DNA of 64,000 nucleotides from Paramarasmius palmivorus (lineage: Eukaryota; Basidiomycota; Agaricomycetes; Agaricales; Marasmiaceae): NCBI GenBank assembly GCA_037176845.1, contig JAYKXP010000024.1:248001-312000 (forward strand), written 5' to 3'. The position numbers and the translations under genes were made by a program. The notes beneath the pieces are model-generated. The model was not told the DNA's origin, did no database searches, and saw only the letters and a program-made list of their open reading frames with translations. This document shows, one piece after another, positions 59,235 through 64,000 of this stretch. Every line of letters starts with the position of its first letter. The stretch's first letter is position 1.

Positions 59235-59804
59235 TTAGCACAGACACGGCAAATGTAGCGTAATAATGGAACAGCTCTGCCCATCCGGTGTGTCGTTCCC
59301 TGTTTGTAGGTAGACATCGTAAATCTCCGCGCTATCGGTCGCACACGCGAGAAAATTGAGTTGCCTGGGACTCGTTGTGATTATCGTATCTCCTTCGAGA
59401 CCCCAGTCAGTTGTGGAAGCCGTTTCCTCAAAGGCGAGGGCCTGGTACGATGTCGAGCCACCCGAGTCGACGTTCAGGTAGAGGGGGGTGCTCGAGTCGG
59501 TTATGGAAATGGTTCCATCGATGTCAAAGTAGCCAGAGGATGACTCAGGCCCCAGAACTGCCTTCCCATCTGGGGAAGATGAGTTTGACACTTGCAGAGA
59601 AAAAGTATTAGACTTGCCGTTGTTCTGTAAATAGAAATGGAATACAGGATCTTGAACGGCGCGAATTTGCGAGCCTGCTACGGCTGCGCTGGTCGTTGTT
59701 TTGGAGGGTAATACTGTTCCATTGGTTGTAGAGGATTTGGAGGGCAGGGCACTGGCAAGCCCAGAAAGCAGGGAGATTGCAATAACCGTGTCGATGAAAA
59801 TCAT
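59235..59804 (-). CDS. Small secreted protein of an uncharacterised Agaricomycete family
   Basis: A single exon of about 189 residues. I start at ATG 59804 (MIFIDTVIAISLLSGLASAL); the open frame upstream has only a TTG. The start is a good signal peptide, cleaved near ASA-LPS, followed by a Ser/Thr-rich linker. The folded part has PVFHFYLQNNG, AVLGPESSSGYFDIDGTISI, TPLYLNVDSGGSTSYQALAF, WGLEGDTIITTSPRQLNFLA and EIYDVYLQTGNDTPDGQSCS, ending TLHLPCLC. I recall this pattern as a recurrent secreted family without known function; the strand-rich repeats suggest a beta fold. Only four Cys. A TATA box lies about 40 bases upstream. Confidence 0.75.
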   Translation of the reverse strand: MIFIDTVIAISLLSGLASALPSKSSTTNGTVLPSKTTTSAAVAGSQIRAVQDPVFHFYLQNNGKSNTFSLQVSNSSSPDGKAVLGPESSSGYFDIDGTISITDSSTPLYLNVDSGGSTSYQALAFEETASTTDWGLEGDTIITTSPRQLNFLACATDSAEIYDVYLQTGNDTPDGQSCSIITLHLPCLC

Positions 59805-59841
59805 GACGACTCTGTAGGGGTTGGGCAATAATCAGCGTTCC

Positions 59842-59848
59842 ATTTATA
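59842..59848 (-). promoter_or_regulatory. TATA box of the small secreted protein gene
   Basis: Minus-strand TATAAAT, 38-44 bases upstream of the ATG at 59804, the same tight spacing as in the GH76 gene. Confidence 0.45.
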
Positions 59849-60747
59849 TGAATCGGTAGTATGTCGCGCCTAGGATTAAAATCGGGCATTCAAGCTCCAC
59901 TCCTGAGAAGTTCATGTGATGGGCTTTTGAAGGTTCAGGCATCGAAGTTGAATGCTTTTAGGTCTTCAGCGACTTCTGTCTTCGCCGAGCACGATCCGTA
60001 GACAATCAAGTAGTTCTTCAAGGTGGTAGTATTCAACGGCACGATACATTCAGTGCTGAGTTGTCGGCGAATCGAGTTATCTGTGCGGCGAAGTTTTAGA
60101 AAGGTCAATTGAGCCTTTTGCTCCCTGTCATTTCTTGACTGGTACAGTGAGAAGAAATATACACGTACGGACCTTGAAGCTCACCAGGTCAAAATTTCAT
60201 GCATTAAGAGCACTCCAAATACGAAAACAAAGCAAGAGGAAGGAGCGAGGGCACGCAAATTCATTGGTATAAATTCCCGCTACGTTAGTAGAGGGTTATG
60301 GGGTGCAAACTCAGAACGACCTTTTACGTAATCTTATGTCAGCATTGGTCAGCGTTTAGTAAGCACGCGAATTCCCATTGCCATCTTCTCTCCAACGTTG
60401 TCGGACTCGTTCTGTTAATTTGATCCTTTCTGACAAGTTACACGGGAATTCGAACATCTTTCAAGAACATCAGACTTCACCAGCACGGCCCCACACGTTC
60501 GAACTCAGTTTCTCCACTTGCAACATTCGGATTCTCTTGACGTTCGTTCGCATAACGCGCCTGCGAGGAGCCAGCAGAATGCTGGCGACGAACAGGCAAG
60601 CCGGGACATGACCCTTTTATCTCAAATTGGTACTTTCAATCCTCACCGGCCTCACCTCTCGCATAAAACTAGTTAAACTACTAGTTACCGAACCTCTAGG
60701 TTTGGCTCCTTTCGGGAATGCTGCGGCCCAGTCTGATGTACGCTGCC

Positions 60748-60774
60748 AGTGGGCCTGCTCCTCGCAGGCCCACT
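60748..60774. repeat. Perfect 11-base hairpin
   Basis: AGTGGGCCTGC and GCAGGCCCACT flank a 5-base loop TCCTC. It is very GC-rich compared with its surroundings. Confidence 0.7.
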
Positions 60775-61273
60775 TAGCCGTGTTTTGGAGGAACTGGAAG
60801 GAAAACAGGTTCAGCCCTCGCCGCTCGCGGCCATCCCCCTCAGTCATGGAAACCAGGTAGACTTATCGCATCATCAATGTGATTAGAGTACCTAGACAAC
60901 AGACGTCGAAGTCCTTTCAACTTGAAGAGTTGAGGTTTACAGCTATGAAGCTACCTTTTTCCTCATTAGAGTCCACAGTATTGACGTGAACTAGGAATTG
61001 TGTGTGCAATACTAAAAATCACTTCATCTGGAAATAGCATACACGTTCCAACATCTGTGTAGTAGAATTACGCTCTGAGGTGTCAAAATGATCCAAGCAT
61101 GCCTGTAGATCGAGTTCTCAGCGCGGATCTTTGTACTACTGTGTTTCTAGCTAGAGCAACCGTATCTTTAAAGAACGTAGCGGGCTCTGCCGCTTGCCGG
61201 CCCTTCCTGGTAATTCTATCCAACCGTGAGGTACGAGCTTACAGGAGACTACGTATAAATGCCGGTTCGCTAT

Positions 61274-61292
61274 AGCCGGGCCGGACCCGGCT
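61274..61292. repeat. Perfect 7-base GC-rich hairpin
   Basis: AGCCGGG and CCCGGCT flank the loop CCGGA. Confidence 0.6.
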
Positions 61293-61602
61293 CTCGCTGC
61301 TCAAAGACTTAAGATAGATTTTTTTCTTTCAAGCGGCTAAAAGTACATTGGTTGTTGCTGCCTACGTGTTGAGAGAGATAAATAAGTTACTGTATAGTAA
61401 ACCCTTGTCTGATCTGAAGTGACGTGGGCAGAGTGTTCGGTGATGGTAAGCGAGTGAAATATGGGTCATCGAATGAGGGCTCGGATGGAAGCATGGATCG
61501 AAGTCTACGCTAGGCAGGATCCGATAGCGCAAGGAAAGGTTTAGATGAAATCAAAAGGAGAGGGGCGGGTTGAATACATAAATAACACGATCTTAGATAA
61601 GT

Positions 61603-62391
61603 TTACCACCATCGTGCAAAGATTGCGCTGGACGCAGCAGATGAGGACGGCGCTGGAATCGAGGCGCTGGCACTCCCGGAAGTGGGAACAGCTGTAGGAC
61701 CAGAAGGAGCACTGCTCGGTCCAGATGGAAGCGCAGTCGGGTCAGAAGGCTCGGCGGTGGGAGGAGCGGAAGGGCCTCCAGATGGTGCACTGCTTGAGGC
61801 ACTTGTACCAGGAACAGACGGACCTCCTGAAGACGAAGGAGGAGCCGATGGCTCGCCAGTAGGCGCGCTAGTCGGGACGCCTGTGCCTGGAGCGCTGGTC
61901 CCAGGAGCACTTGTACCAGGGGCACTAGTCGGGGGAGGAGCACTCGTTGGTGGCGCAGTTGTTGGCGGTACACTTGTTGGTGGCGCAGTAGTTGAGGGAG
62001 GAGCACTCGTTGGTGGCGCACTAGTTGGGGGAGGTGCACTCGTTGGTGGCGCACTCGTTGGAGGAGGTGCACTAGTCGGGGGACCAGTGGGTGGAGCGCT
62101 GGGACCATTATCATTTGGAATGCATTGTGAGTAGTCTATCGACCAACAAATCAGATTTGTATATGAAATCTAAAAAGCATCTCTTACAAGGATTCATCTC
62201 AGTGCAGGTGGCTCCTTCAGCACAAGTAGTTTCGCCAGTCCTATGTTCATGTCAACCTCATTGCTGTTGCGATAGGGGACTGACACATACCAATCCTGAC
62301 CACCACATTGTCCCCAGGGTGCAACATCAGCCTTCGCTATCAAGGAAAGCAGACCGATAGCAATGATGAGAGTAGGACGAATGGAAGGCAT
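61603..62391 (-). CDS. Secreted CBM1 protein with long Pro/Ser/Thr-rich tail
   Basis: Three exons. ATG 62391 opens a signal peptide (MPSIRPTLIIAIGLLSLIAK-ADVA). A complete family 1 carbohydrate-binding module follows directly, split by two introns: APWGQCGGQDW, TGETTCAEGATCTEMNP and YYSQCIP. It has four Cys and the flat aromatic face (W, W, Y-Y) that binds cellulose. The remaining 160 residues are Pro/Ser/Thr/Gly/Ala repeats of PPTSAPPPTSA type, as in the O-glycosylated linkers of cellulases, but no catalytic domain follows. The chain ends SSAIFARWW and stops at 61603. It lacks a GPI signal. The tail's composition creates a long spurious ORF on the other strand. TATATAAAG lies about 75 bases upstream. 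Confidence 0.88.
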
Positions 62392-62939
62392 GTTTGCTTT
62401 GAATAGAGGATGTCAACTGTGGAAGGTGCGACACAACTGAGGAAAGCGCTCGACATCCTTCAACTTTATATAGGTTTCCTGGCGTCCACCATACCAGAAG
62501 TTCTGGGACATAGTCGGGAATTCCAGCTCCATGCCGACGCTTTGAACGCCACCTCCCGGTCGTGAAAATGTGGATCGTTGTGGTTGGCAACTCGGTAAAC
62601 TAGCTGTGTTTGTAGGAGGTCTGCAGTACGTCAGTAATTGATGTTCGGTGTCAGGATCGGAGAAAGTCGAGCTTGTTTCCAACAAAGAAGCTTGACAATC
62701 TCCCATGACGGATCATAACCGCGTCCTTCAACCGCATCCGAAAGTGCTCCTTCGTTGGTTGATCTGTTCATGCAAGCAAATGTGGAGACATATTGATTAT
62801 GCGCCGTGTTTCGAAGAATAGAATTGGAAGCATCTCTGTATACGTGAACAAATCGTGAGGTTTCATGTGTGAATTGGATTACAGGAAGAAAGAAACGGAA
62901 AAACGTCAATAGCAATCGACTAATACCTGCTTCGCTCGA
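62392..62939. other. Intergenic, promoter of the CBM1 gene
   Basis: Contains TATATAAAG (minus strand, about 62464-62472). No gene is supported; ORFs are short. Confidence 0.4.
62464..62472 (-). promoter_or_regulatory. TATA box of the CBM1 gene
   Basis: TATATAAAG on the minus strand, 73-81 bases before the ATG at 62391. Confidence 0.45.
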
Positions 62940-63805
62940 TTACTCTCCAATACGACGGTAGGCTCTGTTACCGGCAGCCCATTTGTGTCCTTTATCGGCA
63001 GAAATACCTGTGATAACAACCCCGGAAGCCACCAACACTGCAAATATCCAAGAAGTTGTGTTGAAAGCATAAGCAACACCTGATGGCAAGATGCCGTGAG
63101 AAGGACATGTAACTGGGAGAATTCAGATAACATACCCATCTTGGCCTTGTCAAGAGTTGGATAAGCACCGGTGCGCGAGGTATCAGTCACGATGGCAAAG
63201 GCGACTATTTCAAAGACAGCTGCAAAGGAATGAATAACGTACTATCCTTGGATAGAAGACAACACGTACCATGGAGGAATACCAGTGTCGCAACTGCCTT
63301 CCAAATTCTCCTCCTCCTCGAGCCCGTACTGACACCGACAAGGATAGCAAACAGCGACAATGCAGCGAACCCGATGCCAAGTTCAGATGCGTAGCCAGCC
63401 GTCACCCATGCAGTGCAGAATCCTTCAAACTCCTCCTCACATCTATCCTTGATTCGCATGGGGAACTTGCGGCAGCTGTATGTAGTGTACGAAAGACGAT
63501 CATTCTCTCCAGTTCCGGGAGCGTCTACAACCGTCAGCTCACAGAGCTGGGTGAGACCATAGCGAAACGTTATGGTTGTATACAAGACCTCGGGTGTCTT
63601 GACGACGAGCCTAAGAATACAATATTAACCGACTTGGAGCTATGAGTCCGTAGAATGTCCGCCAACCAGTCATTGCGAGTATATGAAAGGATGTTCTGTG
63701 GAGTCGAATCATTGAGTAGTGAATCGTCACAGGATCTACTACACGTACCAAGACTAAACTTATAGCCACTGCGAAAAAGGTAATAACATAGGAAGTTTTA
63801 CGCAT
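62940..63805 (-). CDS. Small four-span membrane protein of an uncharacterised fungal family
   Basis: About five exons. ATG 63805 gives MRKTSYVITFFAVAISLVL (first membrane helix). Then follows a RNDW junction spliced to LVVKTPEVLYTTITFRYGLT, an outer loop with paired Cys (CELTVV; YSCRKFP; RCEEEFEGFC). Next are AWVTAGYASELGIGFAALSL plus FAILVGVSTGSRRRRIWKAV (second and third helices), then TDTSRTGAYPTLDKAKMG, a last helix near WIFAVLVASGVVITGISADK and the end KWAAGNRAYRRIGE. The claudin/SUR7-like plan, with one helix, a Cys-bearing loop and three further helices, is what I see. Function is unknown. The splice after AATGACTG uses a weak donor (GTTGGC) but restores the RNDWLVVKTPEV reading. Confidence 0.7.
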
Positions 63806-64000
63806 GGTGGTAAAGAGGGAGGAGGGTAAGAAAGAAACCAGCTGCGCCGGTCGGCCTTGTTGATGCCAATTTCAGCTCAGCAGTCATGACGTCATTGACT
63901 ACACACTAGCCTTCCCAGAGCAAGTGGCGTATACACCTCACTACACTAATCTACATACATACAACGATAAAGCTTACTAGCTTGCAACTCTTTACATCCG
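63806..64000. other. Window end, promoter of the membrane protein gene
   Basis: Pyrimidine-rich on the minus strand just upstream of the ATG. No other feature. Confidence 0.3.

Larger units (their letters stand above)
59849..61602. other. Gene-poor segment with GC-rich hairpins
   Basis: No protein gene is supported across 1.75 kb. It contains a perfect 11-base inverted repeat at 60748-60774, a 7-base one at 61274-61292, and short direct and inverted repeats of ACTAGTTA type at about 60667-60690. It may be a decayed non-autonomous mobile element, but I found no terminal repeats or target duplication. Confidence 0.4.

Noticed and set aside
61682..62134. Plus-strand ORF made of GALVGGAL-type repeats, looking like a repetitive structural protein
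   Set aside because: It is the antisense of the Pro/Ser/Thr-rich tail of the CBM1 protein, whose signal peptide, CBM1 motif and splice sites are firm.

Overview
The window is nuclear DNA of a filamentous basidiomycete, most likely an Agaricomycete (mushroom-forming fungus). Genes are dense (about one per 2.1 kb) on both strands. They are broken by many very short GT-AG introns of about 45-65 bases. The gene set includes an AreA-type GATA factor, GH76 and KRE6/SKN1-type GH16 wall enzymes, a CBM1 protein, proteinase inhibitor I9 proteins and a PNS1-type choline-transporter-like protein. I rebuilt the exon structures by hand from splice sites and frame continuity. I support 29 protein-coding genes, one intron-containing tRNA-His and one decayed F-box-like locus. 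I see no transposon with intact coding capacity, no rRNA, no CRISPR array and no obvious biosynthetic cluster.

Layout. 1-4.4 kb: the 3' end of gamma-glutamyltransferase, a 2.2 kb gap, then signal peptide peptidase. 4.5-7.9 kb: AreA/NIT2-family GATA factor. 7.9-10.1 kb: gene-poor, with F-box-like remains. 10.1-15 kb: Sec7-PH ARF exchange factor. 15.7-19.5 kb: UPF0643-like protein, secreted GH76 mannanase, small orphan gene. 20-28 kb: large disordered protein with a possible dead Ulp1-like domain, a divergent pair (small basic protein / APH-fold kinase), and a PAS-kinase-like kinase. 28.5-33.9 kb: DNA-3-methyladenine glycosylase, two I9 inhibitors, a membrane protein. 34-43.4 kb: CPSF73/YSH1 and complex I PSST/NDUFS7 on a shared promoter, a long disordered fungal protein, and the meiotic gene MND1. 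44.3-55.7 kb: Zn2Cys6 regulator, eIF5-mimic protein, two tandem PP2C phosphatases, CTL/PNS1 protein. 55.8-64 kb: tRNA-His, KRE6/SKN1, then small secreted or membrane proteins, including a CBM1 protein with a Pro/Ser/Thr-rich tail.

The genes do not form one pathway. Most are single-copy housekeeping genes of membrane traffic, RNA 3'-end processing, respiration, DNA repair, meiosis and translation control, interspersed with cell-wall and secreted proteins. The points most worth a second look are the predicted catalytically dead Ulp1-like domain, the tRNA-His intron, two tandem duplications (I9 and PP2C), a start codon split by an intron, and a gene-poor segment with strong GC-rich hairpins near 60-61.3 kb.
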